DNA from: Stenotrophomonas sp. SAU14A_NAIMI4_8
GTDB taxonomy: Bacteria; Pseudomonadota; Gammaproteobacteria; Xanthomonadales; Xanthomonadaceae
Assembly (NCBI RefSeq): GCF_003086695.1
Contig: NZ_CP025999.1
Span: forward strand, 4,044,344-4,108,343
DNA: 64,000 nt
Direction: 5' to 3'
The notes under the pieces were generated by a model, which was given only the letters and a program-made list of their open reading frames with translations, had not been told where the DNA came from and did no database searches. The translations under genes and the position numbers were made by a program. Each line of letters starts with the position of its first letter. Position 1 is the stretch's first letter. Shown here piece by piece: positions 46,737 to 55,638 of the stretch.

Positions 46737-47129
46737 TCAGCGCTTGGAGAACTGGGTGGCGCGACGGGCCTTGTGCAGACCGACCTTCTTACGCTCGACT
46801 TCACGGGCGTCACGGGTCATGAAGCCAGCCTTGCGCAGCTCGGACTTCAGGGTTTCGTCGTACTCGACCAGTGCACGGGCGATGCCCAGACGGATCGCAC
46901 CGGCCTGGCCGGTGGTGCCGCCGCCAGCGGCGGTGACCAGGATGTCGAAGCTTTCGGTGTTCTTGGTCAGCTCGAGCGGCTGGCGCACGATCATGCGCGC
47001 GGTCTCACGACCGAAGAACTCGTCCAGCGGACGGCCATTGACGGTGATGTTGCCCGAACCCTTGCGCAGGAACACGCGAGCGGTGGAGGACTTGCGGCGG
47101 CCAGTGCCGTAGTTTTGAGTGATAGCCAT
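46737..47129 (-). CDS. rpsI: 30S ribosomal protein S9
   Basis: This 130-residue ribosomal protein ends in the universally conserved [17 protein letters not shown] tail that reaches the P-site tRNA. Y6 of [17 protein letters not shown] is typical. It follows rplM by 2 bases in the conserved rplM-rpsI operon. Confidence 0.98.
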   Translation of the reverse strand: MAITQNYGTGRRKSSTARVFLRKGSGNITVNGRPLDEFFGRETARMIVRQPLELTKNTESFDILVTAAGGGTTGQAGAIRLGIARALVEYDETLKSELRKAGFMTRDAREVERKKVGLHKARRATQFSKR

Positions 47130-47131
47130 GA

Positions 47132-47560
47132 TTAGATATCCAGAACCTGCGGCTGCTGTGCGGCGTGCGGATGCTCAGTGCCGGCGTAGACCTTGAGCTT
47201 GCGGTACATCTGGCGACCCAGCGGGCCCTTCGGCAGCATGCCCTTCACGGCGATCTCGATCACGCGCTCCGGGTGGCGCTCCAGCGCCTGTGCCAGGGAT
47301 TCGGTCTTCAGGTTGCCGATGTAGCCGGTGAAACGGTGATACATCTTGTCCTGCAGCTTCTTGCCGGTGACGGCAATCTTTTCTGCATTGATGACGACCA
47401 GGTAGTCGCCGGTATCAACGTGGGGGGTGTAGACCGGCTTGTGCTTGCCGCGCAGACGGCGGGCCAGCTCGGTGGCGAGACGGCCCAGGGTCTTGCCCTC
47501 GGCGTCGACGAGGTACCAGTCGCGCTGGACGGTCTCGTTCTTGGCAGTGAAAGTGCTCAT
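47132..47560 (-). CDS. rplM: 50S ribosomal protein L13
   Basis: This 142-residue protein has L13 family blocks [38 protein letters not shown] and [19 protein letters not shown]. It is the first gene of the operon; its promoter lies in the 196-base gap shared with divergent coq7. Confidence 0.98.
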   Translation of the reverse strand: MSTFTAKNETVQRDWYLVDAEGKTLGRLATELARRLRGKHKPVYTPHVDTGDYLVVINAEKIAVTGKKLQDKMYHRFTGYIGNLKTESLAQALERHPERVIEIAVKGMLPKGPLGRQMYRKLKVYAGTEHPHAAQQPQVLDI

Positions 47561-47756
47561 GAAGAACTCTAGGTTAGGTCGGGCTCATTGCGGCGAAAGG
47601 CTCGCCGGAACTCTGCCACGCGTTGTGAAAAGGTGAAGCGTAAGAGGCGGGATTGTACGCACCCGGCCTGCCCGGTGCAAGCGCCCCCTGCCCTGGGTTG
47701 GCAGGGCCCGGGCGCCGGGCGAGAATCGCAGGTCTCCCCGCCCCACCCGTGCTGCC

Positions 47757-48401
47757 ATGACCGCGCTCCGCCAGACCACCCCGCTGGACCACCTGCTGAC
47801 CGAGGCGCAGCGCGCCCTGGACACGGTGTTCGGCAACCCGCCGGCCGCCCGCCCCTACCCGGCCGCGGACACCGACGAACCGGGCATGGACCGCGCACAG
47901 CGGCGCCATGCCGCCGGCCTGATGCGCATCAACCACGTGGGCGAGGTCTGCGCGCAGGGCCTGTATTTCGGACAGGCCGCCGTGGCCCGCGACCCGGCCA
48001 CCCGCGAACACCTGCTGGAAGCGGCGCAGGAAGAGACCGACCACCTGGCCTGGTGCGCCACCCGCCTGGGCGAGCTGGACAGCCGGCCCAGCCTGTTCAA
48101 TCCGCTGTGGTACGCCGGCAGCTACACCATCGGCACCCTGGCCGGGTTGCGCGGTGATGGCTGGAACCTGGGCTTCGTGGTGGAAACCGAGCGCCAGGTG
48201 GAAGCCCACTTGGACGAGCACCTGGTGGACCTGCCGCCGGGCGACCTGCGCAGCCGCGCGGTCATCCAGGTGATGAAGGAAGACGAAGCCCGGCACGCCG
48301 AGCACGCCGAACAGGCCGGCGCCCGCCGCCTGCCGTTCCCGATTCCAGGCGCGATGGCGCTGGCATCGAAGGTGATGAAGACCATCGCCTACCGGCTGTA
48401 G
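47757..48401 (+). CDS. coq7: demethoxyubiquinone hydroxylase Coq7
   Basis: This 214-residue di-iron monooxygenase carries out a late hydroxylation in ubiquinone synthesis. Iron ligands are visible in two halves: E63 ([14 protein letters not shown]), E93 and H96 (EETDH), then [14 protein letters not shown] and [11 protein letters not shown]. The size matches bacterial Coq7. Organisms use either Coq7 or UbiF for this step. It is divergent from rplM. A GGGGTC palindrome follows the stop. Confidence 0.95.
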   Translation: MTALRQTTPLDHLLTEAQRALDTVFGNPPAARPYPAADTDEPGMDRAQRRHAAGLMRINHVGEVCAQGLYFGQAAVARDPATREHLLEAAQEETDHLAWCATRLGELDSRPSLFNPLWYAGSYTIGTLAGLRGDGWNLGFVVETERQVEAHLDEHLVDLPPGDLRSRAVIQVMKEDEARHAEHAEQAGARRLPFPIPGAMALASKVMKTIAYRL

Positions 48402-48411
48402 GGAACCCGCC

Positions 48412-48452
48412 GGGGTCGGATCCCTTTCCCAAGGGGAAAGGGCTCTGACCCC
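48412..48452. repeat. GGGGTC...GACCCC palindrome after coq7
   Basis: GGGGTCGGATCCCTTTCCC pairs with GGGAAAGGGCTCTGACCCC-type sequence. It lies 11 bases after the coq7 stop and 21 bases before its sister at 48474. Confidence 0.82.
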
Positions 48453-48473
48453 TGACGGTCCGTGATCCATGAT

Positions 48474-48514
48474 GGGGTCAGAGCCCTTTTCCCGTGGAAA
48501 AGGGATCCGACCCC
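48474..48514. repeat. GGGGTC...GACCCC palindrome after sugE
   Basis: GGGGTCAGAGCCCTTTTCC pairs with GGAAAAGGGATCCGACCCC. It ends 5 bases before the minus-strand sugE stop. Together with 48412-48452 it forms the spacer between the convergent genes. Confidence 0.82.
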
Positions 48515-48519
48515 GTCAA

Positions 48520-48840
48520 TCAATTGGGCGACACCAGCTTCAGGCCGATCACGCCGGCCACGATCAGGGCCACGCAGCCCAGCCGCGCCGGCGAGGCGCT
48601 GTCGTTGAACAGGAAGATGCCCAGCACCGCCACGCCCAGCGCGCCGATACCGGTCCAGATGGCGTAGGCCGTGCCCACCGGAATGCTCTTCATCGCCTGG
48701 CTCATCAGGTACAGGCTGATCAGCGCCGAGACGACGGTGGCGGCGGTGGGCAGGGGCTTGCTGAAGCCTTCGGAGTACTTCATTCCAATGGCGAAGCCGA
48801 TTTCGAACAGGCCGGCCAGCAGCAGATAGATCCAGGGCAT
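48520..48840 (-). CDS. sugE: SMR transporter, guanidinium exporter SugE/Gdx
   Basis: This 106-residue small multidrug resistance protein has four helices and the essential glutamate E13 (AGLFEIGFAIGMKYSEGF). The GTAYAIWTGIGALG block and the K20-containing start fit the SugE/Gdx branch, which exports guanidinium, rather than the EmrE/Qac branch. The ATG at 48840 gives the standard MPWIYLLLAG start. Upstream are a terminator hairpin and an ACGA-loop hairpin discussed in findings. Confidence 0.9.
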   Translation of the reverse strand: MPWIYLLLAGLFEIGFAIGMKYSEGFSKPLPTAATVVSALISLYLMSQAMKSIPVGTAYAIWTGIGALGVAVLGIFLFNDSASPARLGCVALIVAGVIGLKLVSPN

Positions 48841-48875
48841 GGGTGGGGTCCTTACCTTGTTGAACAAAAACGAAA

Positions 48876-48901
48876 CGGCCCGGTGTTTTCACACCGGGCC
48901 G
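48876..48901 (-). terminator. terminator between speD and sugE
   Basis: CGGCCCGGTGT pairs with ACACCGGGCCG around TTTC; the minus-strand transcript continues TTTCGTTTTTG. It ends speD transcripts and lies 35 bases before the sugE start. Confidence 0.88.
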
Positions 48902-48954
48902 GAGGTCGGTACATCGCCGTGGAACCACTGATTGCGCAGCATTCGGTTCCACGG

Positions 48955-48970
48955 GGCGGGTCGTCCCGCC
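48955..48970 (-). promoter_or_regulatory. ACGA-loop hairpin, possible half guanidine-II motif
   Basis: On the minus strand GGCGGG-ACGA-CCCGCC is a stem capped by ACGA. Guanidine-II (mini-ykkC) riboswitches use stems with ACGR loops upstream of sugE-type genes. Only one such hairpin is seen instead of two, so this is tentative. Confidence 0.25.
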
Positions 48971-49006
48971 TGGGTGGGCGATGCCAAGGGGCATCGCGCA
49001 CGGGTG

Positions 49007-49801
49007 TTACTCGGACAGATTGCGGCCGTGGAACAGCTCTTCGATCTCGCGCTTGAGCAGCGCTTCGATCTTCATGCGTTCCTTGAACGACAGGTTCTTG
49101 GCCTTTTCCTCGAACAGGTACTGGTCCAGGTCGAAGTCCTTCAGGTGCATCTTCGTGTGGAAGATGTTTTCCTGGTAGACGTTGACGTCGAACATCTCGT
49201 AACGCGACTTGATGTTCTTGGCCAGGAAGTTCTGGATCGAGTTGATCTTGTGATCGATGTAGTGCTTCTTGCCCTTCACATCGCGGGTGAAGCCACGGAC
49301 GCGGTAGTCCATGATCACGATGTCCGATTCCAGGCTCTCGATCAGGTAGTTCAACGCCTTCAGCGGCGAAATAACGCCACAGGTAGCCACGTCGATGTCG
49401 GCGCGGAAGGTGGCGATGCCTTCCTGCGGGTGCGTTTCCGGATAGGTGTGCACGGTGATGTGCGACTTGTCCATGTGCGCGACCACGGCGTCGGAGATCA
49501 GCTCCTTGCCGGCCTGCTTCTTGTCGATCACCGGTTCTTCGGAGATCAGGATGGTCACCGAGGCACCCTGCGGATCGTAGTCCTGGCGGGCCACGTTCAG
49601 GATGTTCGCGCCGATGATCTCGGCGACATCGGTCAAGATTTGAGTCAGCCTGTCGGCGTTGTACTCTTCATCGATGTATTCAATGTAACGCTGACGCTCC
49701 TCTTCGGTGCGCGCGTAACACACGTCATAGATGTTGAAGCTCAGCGCCTTGGTGAGGTTGTTGAAACCCTGCAACCTCAGGCGAGGCAACGGCTTGACCA
49801 C
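49007..49801 (-). CDS. speD: S-adenosylmethionine decarboxylase proenzyme
   Basis: This 264-residue pyruvoyl enzyme supplies decarboxylated SAM for spermidine synthesis. It is of the E. coli type, with self-cleavage expected between K112 and S113 in [13 protein letters not shown], where S113 becomes the pyruvoyl group. Length equals E. coli SpeD. It is divergent from clp. Confidence 0.97.
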   Translation of the reverse strand: MVKPLPRLRLQGFNNLTKALSFNIYDVCYARTEEERQRYIEYIDEEYNADRLTQILTDVAEIIGANILNVARQDYDPQGASVTILISEEPVIDKKQAGKELISDAVVAHMDKSHITVHTYPETHPQEGIATFRADIDVATCGVISPLKALNYLIESLESDIVIMDYRVRGFTRDVKGKKHYIDHKINSIQNFLAKNIKSRYEMFDVNVYQENIFHTKMHLKDFDLDQYLFEEKAKNLSFKERMKIEALLKREIEELFHGRNLSE

Positions 49802-49950
49802 GGCGGTCGATTCCTGTGTGAGATGGGAAAGGGGGAATTATGGGGCAAACTGCCCGCCGGGGGAACGTGAAGGGCTCACGCATCTGGCACACTATTTGCC
49901 CTTAACAGGTGCGCTGGTTAAGCTCCGCCATCGAACCCGTGAATCCGTTC

Positions 49951-50640
49951 ATGCGCAGAGGGAGCGCCCCTATCGTGTCAACCGTGCGCCTAGCTAGCAG
50001 CCCATTGGCCTTGGATATCGCCACCATCGATCGCTTCTTGGCGCACAGCCATCGGCGGCGTTACCCCACCCGTACCGACGTTTTCCGCCCCGGGGACCCG
50101 GCGGGAACGCTGTATTACGTCATCAGCGGCTCTGTCTCGATCATGGCCGAGGAGGACGACGACCGCGAACTGGTACTGGGCTACTTCGGTGCCGGCGAGT
50201 TCGTGGGCGAAATGGGCCTGTTCGTGGAATCGGACCGCCGCGAGGTGATCCTGCGCACCCGTACGGCCTGTGAACTGGCCGAGATCAGCTACGAACGCCT
50301 GCACCAGCTGTTCCTGGGCCCGCTGTCGGCCGACGCCCCGCGCCTGCTGTACGCGCTGGGCCAGCAGATCTCCAAGCGCCTGCTCGATACCAGCCGCAAG
50401 GCCAGCCGCCTGGCGTTCCTGGACGTGACCGACCGCATCGTGCGCACCCTGCACGATCTGGCCCAGGAACCGGAAGCAATGAGCCACCCGCAGGGCAGCC
50501 AGCTGCGCGTTTCGCGCCAGGAACTGGCCCGCCTGGTCGGCTGCTCGCGTGAAATGGCCGGCCGCGTGCTGAAGAAGCTGCAGACCGACGGCCTGCTGCA
50601 TGCCCGCGGCAAGACCGTGGTGCTGTACGGCACCCGTTGA
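49951..50640 (+). CDS. clp: Crp/Fnr-family global regulator Clp
   Basis: This 229-residue protein is a close match to xanthomonad Clp (CAP-like protein), a transcription factor that controls virulence and biofilm genes and in Xanthomonas responds to cyclic di-GMP. A cNMP-binding beta-roll covers about residues 30-140 (GTLYYVISGSVSI, GAGEFVGEMGLF). The C-terminal winged helix has SRQELARLVGCSREMAGRVLKKL (about 185-208). The ATG at 49951 gives the expected size of about 230; in-frame GTG at 49939 and ATG at 49909 are alternatives. The N-terminal 15 residues differ from Xanthomonas. Diguanylate cyclases such as that at 5940 could feed it. Confidence 0.93.
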   Translation: MRRGSAPIVSTVRLASSPLALDIATIDRFLAHSHRRRYPTRTDVFRPGDPAGTLYYVISGSVSIMAEEDDDRELVLGYFGAGEFVGEMGLFVESDRREVILRTRTACELAEISYERLHQLFLGPLSADAPRLLYALGQQISKRLLDTSRKASRLAFLDVTDRIVRTLHDLAQEPEAMSHPQGSQLRVSRQELARLVGCSREMAGRVLKKLQTDGLLHARGKTVVLYGTR

Positions 50641-50653
50641 GCACGCCCGGTGG

Positions 50654-50673
50654 GTGCGGACCTTGGTCCGCAC
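50654..50673. terminator. GTGCGGACC hairpin after clp
   Basis: GTGCGGACC and GGTCCGCAC pair around TT, 13 bases after the clp stop. It is a sister of 29613-29635. No U-run follows. Confidence 0.5.
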
Positions 50674-50716
50674 ACCATCGCACGCCCCGCACATGCGCAT
50701 CCGCTAGGCTCGGTGC

Positions 50717-51478
50717 ATGGAACTGAGCAGCGAATTCTGGTGGTTCATCCTCATCGGCCTGGGCGCACAGCTGGTCGATGGTGCGCTGGGCATGGCCTTT
50801 GGCCTGGTGTCATCGTCGGTGCTGCTGGCCATGGGCATCCCGCCGGCGCAGGCCAGCGCCGCTATCCACACCGCCGAAGTGTTCACCACCGGCGCGTCCG
50901 GCGTGTCGCATCTGGTCGCCGGCAATGTCGATAAACGCCTGTTCTTCCGTCTGGCCCTGCCCGGTGCCCTGGGCGGCGCGGTGGGCGCCTATGTGCTGAC
51001 CCAACTGCCGGGCGACATCATCCGCCCGCTCATCTACCTGTACCTGCTGGTGCTGGCCATCCTCATCCTGGCGCGTGCAGCCGGGCGCTGGATGCCCCGG
51101 GGCGAGATCCGTCGGGTTCCGCTGCTGGGCTTCTTCGCCGGCCTGCTGGACGCCAGCGGCGGCGGTGGCTGGGGCCCGGTGGCCACCTCCACCCTGCTGG
51201 CCCGCGGCGGCCAGGCGCGCACCACCATCGGCACGGTCAATGCCGCCGAGTTCGTGGTGACGGTGACCATTTCGGCCACCTTCCTGCTGTCGATGGGCCT
51301 GCAGCACCTGCAGATCGTCGCCGGCCTGTTGATCGGCGGCATGATGGCCGCGCCGGTGGCGGCGATCCTGGTCAAGCGGGTGAAGGAACGCTGGGTGCTG
51401 GTGGCAGTAGGCGTGCTGGTGCTGGGCATCAGCCTGTTCCAGATCGGCCACGCGCTGGGCGGTTACCTGGGGCGCTGA
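50717..51478 (+). CDS. TSUP (TauE/SafE) family permease
   Basis: This 253-residue inner-membrane protein has seven to eight helices and the TSUP start LIGLGAQLVDGALGMAFGLVSSSVLLAMG. The second half repeats the pattern (GFFAGLLDASGGGGWGPVATSTLLARG). Members export sulfite, sulfoacetate or similar organosulfur anions. No sulfur-metabolism gene is adjacent, so the substrate is open. Confidence 0.92.
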   Translation: MELSSEFWWFILIGLGAQLVDGALGMAFGLVSSSVLLAMGIPPAQASAAIHTAEVFTTGASGVSHLVAGNVDKRLFFRLALPGALGGAVGAYVLTQLPGDIIRPLIYLYLLVLAILILARAAGRWMPRGEIRRVPLLGFFAGLLDASGGGGWGPVATSTLLARGGQARTTIGTVNAAEFVVTVTISATFLLSMGLQHLQIVAGLLIGGMMAAPVAAILVKRVKERWVLVAVGVLVLGISLFQIGHALGGYLGR

Positions 51479-51496
51479 CGGCCCGCGCCTGTCCCG

Positions 51497-51520
51497 GTAG
51501 CGCCGGGCCATGCCCGGCGG
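51497..51520 (+). repeat. GTAG REP unit
   Basis: GTAGCGCCGGGCCATGCCCG plus GCGG, the same unit as at 16663-16686. It lies 18 bases after the TSUP stop. Confidence 0.85.
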
Positions 51521-51537
51521 ATCATTCACCGTGCGAT

Positions 51538-51567
51538 GGGGTCAGAGCCCCTGCGGGGATCTGACCC
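51538..51567. repeat. short GGGGTC...GACCC palindrome
   Basis: GGGGTCAGAGCCCC and GGGGATCTGACCC pair around TGC. It is the shortest family member here and lies 4 bases before the minus-strand HAD stop, between convergent genes. Confidence 0.8.
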
Positions 51568-51571
51568 TGGG

Positions 51572-52288
51572 TCAGGCCTTGTCGCCGCCGCGGTCGACGC
51601 AGCCCCAGTTGAGGATGCGGGTACCGGCGGGCAGCACGCTGCGGAAGAAGTCGACCTTGGAGCGCTTCGGGTTCACCACCACCGGCGCCTTGGCGGCCAG
51701 CAGCAGCGGCAGGTCGGCGGTGCTGTCCGAATAGGCGATGTCGATGTCGCCATAGCCGCGCTCGCGCAGCATGCGCATCTTTTCTTCGTTGTGGCAGTGT
51801 CGGGTCGGGCCGACCCCGCCCAGGCGCGGGCCCACTTCGGTGCCGATCACCGGCACATCCTGGTGCGCCACGAAGGCCAGGATGGCACGGGCCAGCTCCG
51901 GCGGTGCGCCGGTGGCCACTACTACCCGGTCGCCCTTGGCGCGGTGTGCGGCGAATACTTCCAGCGCCTGCGGCAGCAGCTTGGCGCGCATCTGCTGCTC
52001 GTTGCGGATCACGTAGGCGTCGATCACCCGGTTGAACTCGCGCGCCCGATGCAGGCCAAAACTGCCGATCCACACGTAGACCGAAATGCCGGTACGGCGG
52101 GTCGGCAGCATCGCCACCAGCGGCCCGGCGATCGGCGTGACCAGCAGCGCGGCCAGCATGCGCAGCGGATTGCGCTTGATCAGCGAGGCGAACAGGTGGG
52201 TGCCCGAATCACCGTCGTAGAGAGTGTGGTCGAAGTCGAAAACGACCAGCGGCGCATCCTCGCGCGGCGTTGGATAGTGCGTTGTCAT
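51572..52288 (-). CDS. HAD-family phosphatase
   Basis: This 238-residue HAD hydrolase of the IB subclass has motif I DFDHT (about 18-22, nucleophile D18 in [16 protein letters not shown]), motif II in VVVATGAP, and motif [13 protein letters not shown]. It may act on phosphoserine-like or phospholipid-head substrates. Its ATG overlaps the trpC stop by 4 bases (52285-52288), so it is translationally coupled to the trp operon. Confidence 0.86.
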   Translation of the reverse strand: MTTHYPTPREDAPLVVFDFDHTLYDGDSGTHLFASLIKRNPLRMLAALLVTPIAGPLVAMLPTRRTGISVYVWIGSFGLHRAREFNRVIDAYVIRNEQQMRAKLLPQALEVFAAHRAKGDRVVVATGAPPELARAILAFVAHQDVPVIGTEVGPRLGGVGPTRHCHNEEKMRMLRERGYGDIDIAYSDSTADLPLLLAAKAPVVVNPKRSKVDFFRSVLPAGTRILNWGCVDRGGDKA

Positions 52289-53079
52289 GCCCCGAAGAAT
52301 AGCTGACGCAGGCCCTCACCCGGCTCTTCCACGCGCATGAAGGCCTCGCCCACCAGGAACGCATGGATGCCGGCGTCGCGCATCAGGGCCACGTCCTGCG
52401 GGCCCAGGATGCCGCTCTCGGTCACCAGCAGGCGGTCGCGCGGCACCGCCTGCTGCATGTCCAGGGTGGTCTGCAGCGAGACCTCGAAGGTGCGCAGGTT
52501 GCGGTTGTTGATGCCGATCATCGGCGCCGGCACCTGCAGGGCGCGCTCCAGTTCGTCGATGTCGTGCACTTCCACCAGCACGTCCATGCCCAGCGACAGC
52601 GCCAGTTCGGACAGGGTGGCCAGCTGGGTGTCGTCCAGCGCGGCCACGATCAGCAGGATGCAGTCGGCGCCCAGCACACGGGCCTCGTACACCTGGTAGG
52701 CGTCGATCACGAAGTCCTTGCGCAGCACCGGCAGCGTGCAGGCTTCGCGGGCCTGCTGCAGGTAGGCATCGGCGCCCTGGAAGAAGTCCACGTCGGTCAG
52801 CACCGACAGGCAGCTGGCGCCGCCGAACTCGTAGCTGACGGCGATGTCGGCCGGGCGGAAGTCGGGGCGGATCACGCCCTTGGACGGGCTGGCCTTCTTC
52901 ACCTCGGCAATCACCGCCGGGTCGCCGTTGGCCACCGCCGCCTGCAGCGCGCGCACGAAGCCGCGCACCGGGGGGGCACTGGCCACGGCCGCCTGCAGCG
53001 CCTCCAGCGGGCGCTGGGCGCGGCGCTGGGCCACTTCTTCGGCCTTGCGGGCCAGGATCGTCTGCAGGATGTCGCTCAT
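52285..53079 (-). CDS. trpC: indole-3-glycerol phosphate synthase
   Basis: This 264-residue TIM-barrel enzyme closes the indole ring in tryptophan synthesis. Conserved blocks include [16 protein letters not shown] (about 60-75), [16 protein letters not shown] and [11 protein letters not shown]. It is the stand-alone type, not fused to TrpF. The ATG at 53079 gives [16 protein letters not shown]. It follows trpD by 74 bases. Confidence 0.97.
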   Translation of the reverse strand: MSDILQTILARKAEEVAQRRAQRPLEALQAAVASAPPVRGFVRALQAAVANGDPAVIAEVKKASPSKGVIRPDFRPADIAVSYEFGGASCLSVLTDVDFFQGADAYLQQAREACTLPVLRKDFVIDAYQVYEARVLGADCILLIVAALDDTQLATLSELALSLGMDVLVEVHDIDELERALQVPAPMIGINNRNLRTFEVSLQTTLDMQQAVPRDRLLVTESGILGPQDVALMRDAGIHAFLVGEAFMRVEEPGEGLRQLFFGA

Positions 53080-53153
53080 CGTCGTCGCTTCAGTACTGGG
53101 GCGGTGAGGACGGCCATTATCGGCCATCGGGTGGGTCAGGCTGAACCGCGCGC

Positions 53154-54185
53154 TCAGGCAACCAGCGCGCGGGTGGTATCAACGTACTGCTGCAGGCGCT
53201 GGCGGGCACTGCCGTCGGCGATGGCGGCACGGGCACGGGCCAGGCCGTCGCCGATGTCGCTGGCCACGCCGGCCACGTACAGCGCTGCGCCGGCATTGAG
53301 CGCCACGATGTCCAGCGCCGGGCCGGCCTGGTTGTCCAGCACCGCGCGCAGCATCTGGATCGACTGCTCCGGGCTGTCCACGCGCAGGTTGCGGCTGGCC
53401 GACATGGCAATGCCGAAGTCTTCGGGGTGGATCTCGTATTCGCGCACCTTGCCGTCGCGCAGCTCGCCCACCAGGGTGCCGGCGCCCAGCGAGATCTCGT
53501 CCATGTTGTCGCGGCCCCAGACCACCATGGCGCGCTCGGTGCCCAGCTCGCGCAGCACGCGCGCCTGGATACCCACCAGATCGGGATGGAACACGCCCAT
53601 CAGCACCGACGGTGCGCTGGCCGGGTTGGTCAGCGGGCCGAGGATGTTGAAGATGGTGCGCACGCCCATCTCGCGGCGGACCGGCGCGACCACCTTCATC
53701 GACGGGTGATGGATCGGCGCGAACATGAAGCCGATGCCGGTCTGCTCGATCGCCGCGGCCACCTGCGCCGGCTGCAGCTCGATGGCCGCGCCCAGCGCTT
53801 CCACCGCATCGGCGCTGCCGGACTTGGACGACACGCTGCGGTTGCCGTGCTTGGCCACGCGCGCGCCGGCGGCGGCCGCCACGAACATCGCGCAGGTGGA
53901 AATGTTGAAGGTGTGCGAACCATCGCCACCGGTGCCGACGATATCGACCAGGTGGGTGGTATCGGCCACCGGCACCGCCAGCGCGAATTCGCGCATGACC
54001 GTGGCGGCCGCAGCGATCTCGTCGATGGTTTCCTTCTTCACCCGCAGGCCGGTGAGGATGGCGGCGGTCATCATCGGCGAGACATCGCCGCGCATGATCT
54101 GCCGCATCAGGTCGACCATTTCGTCGAAGAAGATTTCGCGGTGTTCGATGGTGCGTTGCAGGGCTTCCTGGGGGGAGAAGCTCAT
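53154..54185 (-). CDS. trpD: anthranilate phosphoribosyltransferase
   Basis: This 343-residue enzyme joins anthranilate to PRPP. The PRPP loop is [15 protein letters not shown] (about 85-99), and the anthranilate region [22 protein letters not shown] follows. It starts 16 bases after trpG. Confidence 0.97.
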   Translation of the reverse strand: MSFSPQEALQRTIEHREIFFDEMVDLMRQIMRGDVSPMMTAAILTGLRVKKETIDEIAAAATVMREFALAVPVADTTHLVDIVGTGGDGSHTFNISTCAMFVAAAAGARVAKHGNRSVSSKSGSADAVEALGAAIELQPAQVAAAIEQTGIGFMFAPIHHPSMKVVAPVRREMGVRTIFNILGPLTNPASAPSVLMGVFHPDLVGIQARVLRELGTERAMVVWGRDNMDEISLGAGTLVGELRDGKVREYEIHPEDFGIAMSASRNLRVDSPEQSIQMLRAVLDNQAGPALDIVALNAGAALYVAGVASDIGDGLARARAAIADGSARQRLQQYVDTTRALVA

Positions 54186-54201
54186 CGGAATGCTCCTTGG
54201 A

Positions 54202-54789
54202 TCAGGCCGCCGGGCGCTGCAGGAAATTGCGCAGCAGGGCGTGGCCGTGTTCGGTGAGGATGGATTCGGGGTGGAACTGCACGCCTTCCACCGGGAACTG
54301 GCGATGGCGCAGGCCCATGATCTCTTCGATCGAGCCGTCCTCGTTCTCGGTCCAGGCGGTCACTTCCAGCGCGTCGGGCAGGCTGGTCTTGTCCACCACC
54401 AGCGAGTGGTAGCGGGTGGCCTGGTAGCGGTCCGGCAGCCCGGCAAACACGCCCTTGCCTTCATGGCGGATGGGCGAGGTCTTGCCGTGCATGATGTTGC
54501 CGGCGCGGATGACCGTGCCGCCGTAGACCTGGCCGATGCTCTGGTGGCCCAGGCACACGCCGAGGATCGGCGTGGTCGGGCCCAGCCGCTGGATCAGCTC
54601 CAGCGACACGCCTGCTTCATTGGGCGTGCACGGGCCGGGCGAAATGACGATGCGCTCGGGTTTCTGCGCGGCGATCTCGTCCACGCTCATCGCATCGTTG
54701 CGCACCACCTTCACTTCGGCGCCCAGCGTCTGCAGGTACTGCACGAGGTTGTAGGTGAAGCTGTCGTAGTTGTCGATCATCCACAACAT
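54202..54789 (-). CDS. trpG: anthranilate synthase glutamine amidotransferase subunit
   Basis: This 195-residue class I amidotransferase supplies ammonia to TrpE and may also serve para-aminobenzoate synthase. The nucleophile is C79 in [11 protein letters not shown]; the histidine and glutamate of the triad are in [10 protein letters not shown]. It starts 2 bases after the stop of the SIMPL gene. Confidence 0.96.
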   Translation of the reverse strand: MLWMIDNYDSFTYNLVQYLQTLGAEVKVVRNDAMSVDEIAAQKPERIVISPGPCTPNEAGVSLELIQRLGPTTPILGVCLGHQSIGQVYGGTVIRAGNIMHGKTSPIRHEGKGVFAGLPDRYQATRYHSLVVDKTSLPDALEVTAWTENEDGSIEEIMGLRHRQFPVEGVQFHPESILTEHGHALLRNFLQRPAA

Positions 54790-54791
54790 GG

Positions 54792-55571
54792 TCAGGTTCC
54801 GTCGCTTATCAGGAAAATGGCGTACACGTTTTCGGTGTAGGTGATGGGGCCGGCTTCGATGGATTCGCGCGTACCAGGCTCAGGCGCTGCGGCGTAGCCG
54901 TGACTGCCGGTCACCGAGATCCGGTCCAGGTTCTGGCCATCCTCGTCCAGCTGGGGCCACTGCCCGGCCTGGATGCCATAGGCGAAATCCGGTGCCACAT
55001 CGGAAATGCTGTACAGGCCGCGCAGCGACGTTCCATAGGCCTTGGCCAGGCCCTGCGCCGATTCACGGGTCTGGGCCGCTGCTTCAGACTTCAGCTCGCG
55101 GCGCAGTGCGACCTCACCGGAGTAGGTCGGGGCGACGCTGCTGACCTGCACATGCTCATTCGCTTTCAGCGCGGCCAGCACGTCCTGCATCTGCTTCACG
55201 CTGGCAAAGCTGGCACGCAGCTGGCGCGACACGCGGGTACCAATGAACACCTGTCGGCTGTCCTCGTAGCGCGTGGCGGGGCCGATGCGCAGGTTGTCCG
55301 CGCGCACGCTGCCGTCCACCGCCTTGTGCTGCTTGAACTGCGCCAGCGCGCGCGCCACGTTGTCCTGCACGCGGCGGCGCGCCGCATCGGCGTCCATGTC
55401 GGTCTCTTCGATGTTCAACTGCAGGCCGAAGCGGTCGGGCATCACCGTGCGGGTGCCCTGCCCCTTCACCAGCAGATGCGGCTGCGAGGGAATGGTATTG
55501 GCCTGCGCCCACACGGACGGGGCCATCGTGGCCAGCAGCGACGACCACAGCAATGCGCTCAGCAGCTTCAT
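54792..55571 (-). CDS. SIMPL-domain periplasmic protein inside the trp operon
   Basis: This 259-residue protein has a signal peptide (about 1-22, ending SVWA before QANT) and one SIMPL (DUF541/BP26-Omp28) domain with [22 protein letters not shown] and [22 protein letters not shown]. Homologues form ring-shaped periplasmic oligomers of unclear role. It lies between trpE and trpG (67-base gap to trpE, 2-base gap to trpG), so it should share the trp transcript. It has no known link to tryptophan. Confidence 0.87.
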   Translation of the reverse strand: MKLLSALLWSSLLATMAPSVWAQANTIPSQPHLLVKGQGTRTVMPDRFGLQLNIEETDMDADAARRRVQDNVARALAQFKQHKAVDGSVRADNLRIGPATRYEDSRQVFIGTRVSRQLRASFASVKQMQDVLAALKANEHVQVSSVAPTYSGEVALRRELKSEAAAQTRESAQGLAKAYGTSLRGLYSISDVAPDFAYGIQAGQWPQLDEDGQNLDRISVTGSHGYAAAPEPGTRESIEAGPITYTENVYAIFLISDGT

Positions 55572-55638
55572 GCGGTACTCCTTGTCTTGGGTGGGAACAG
55601 CGGAAGGTGCCGCGGCGCAGGCCACGGCACGGGGAAAC

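Noticed and set aside
49866-49884. Clp/CRP-type site GTGAAGGGCTCAC between speD and clp
   Set aside because: The arms are right but the spacer is 5 bases instead of 6, so autoregulation cannot be claimed.
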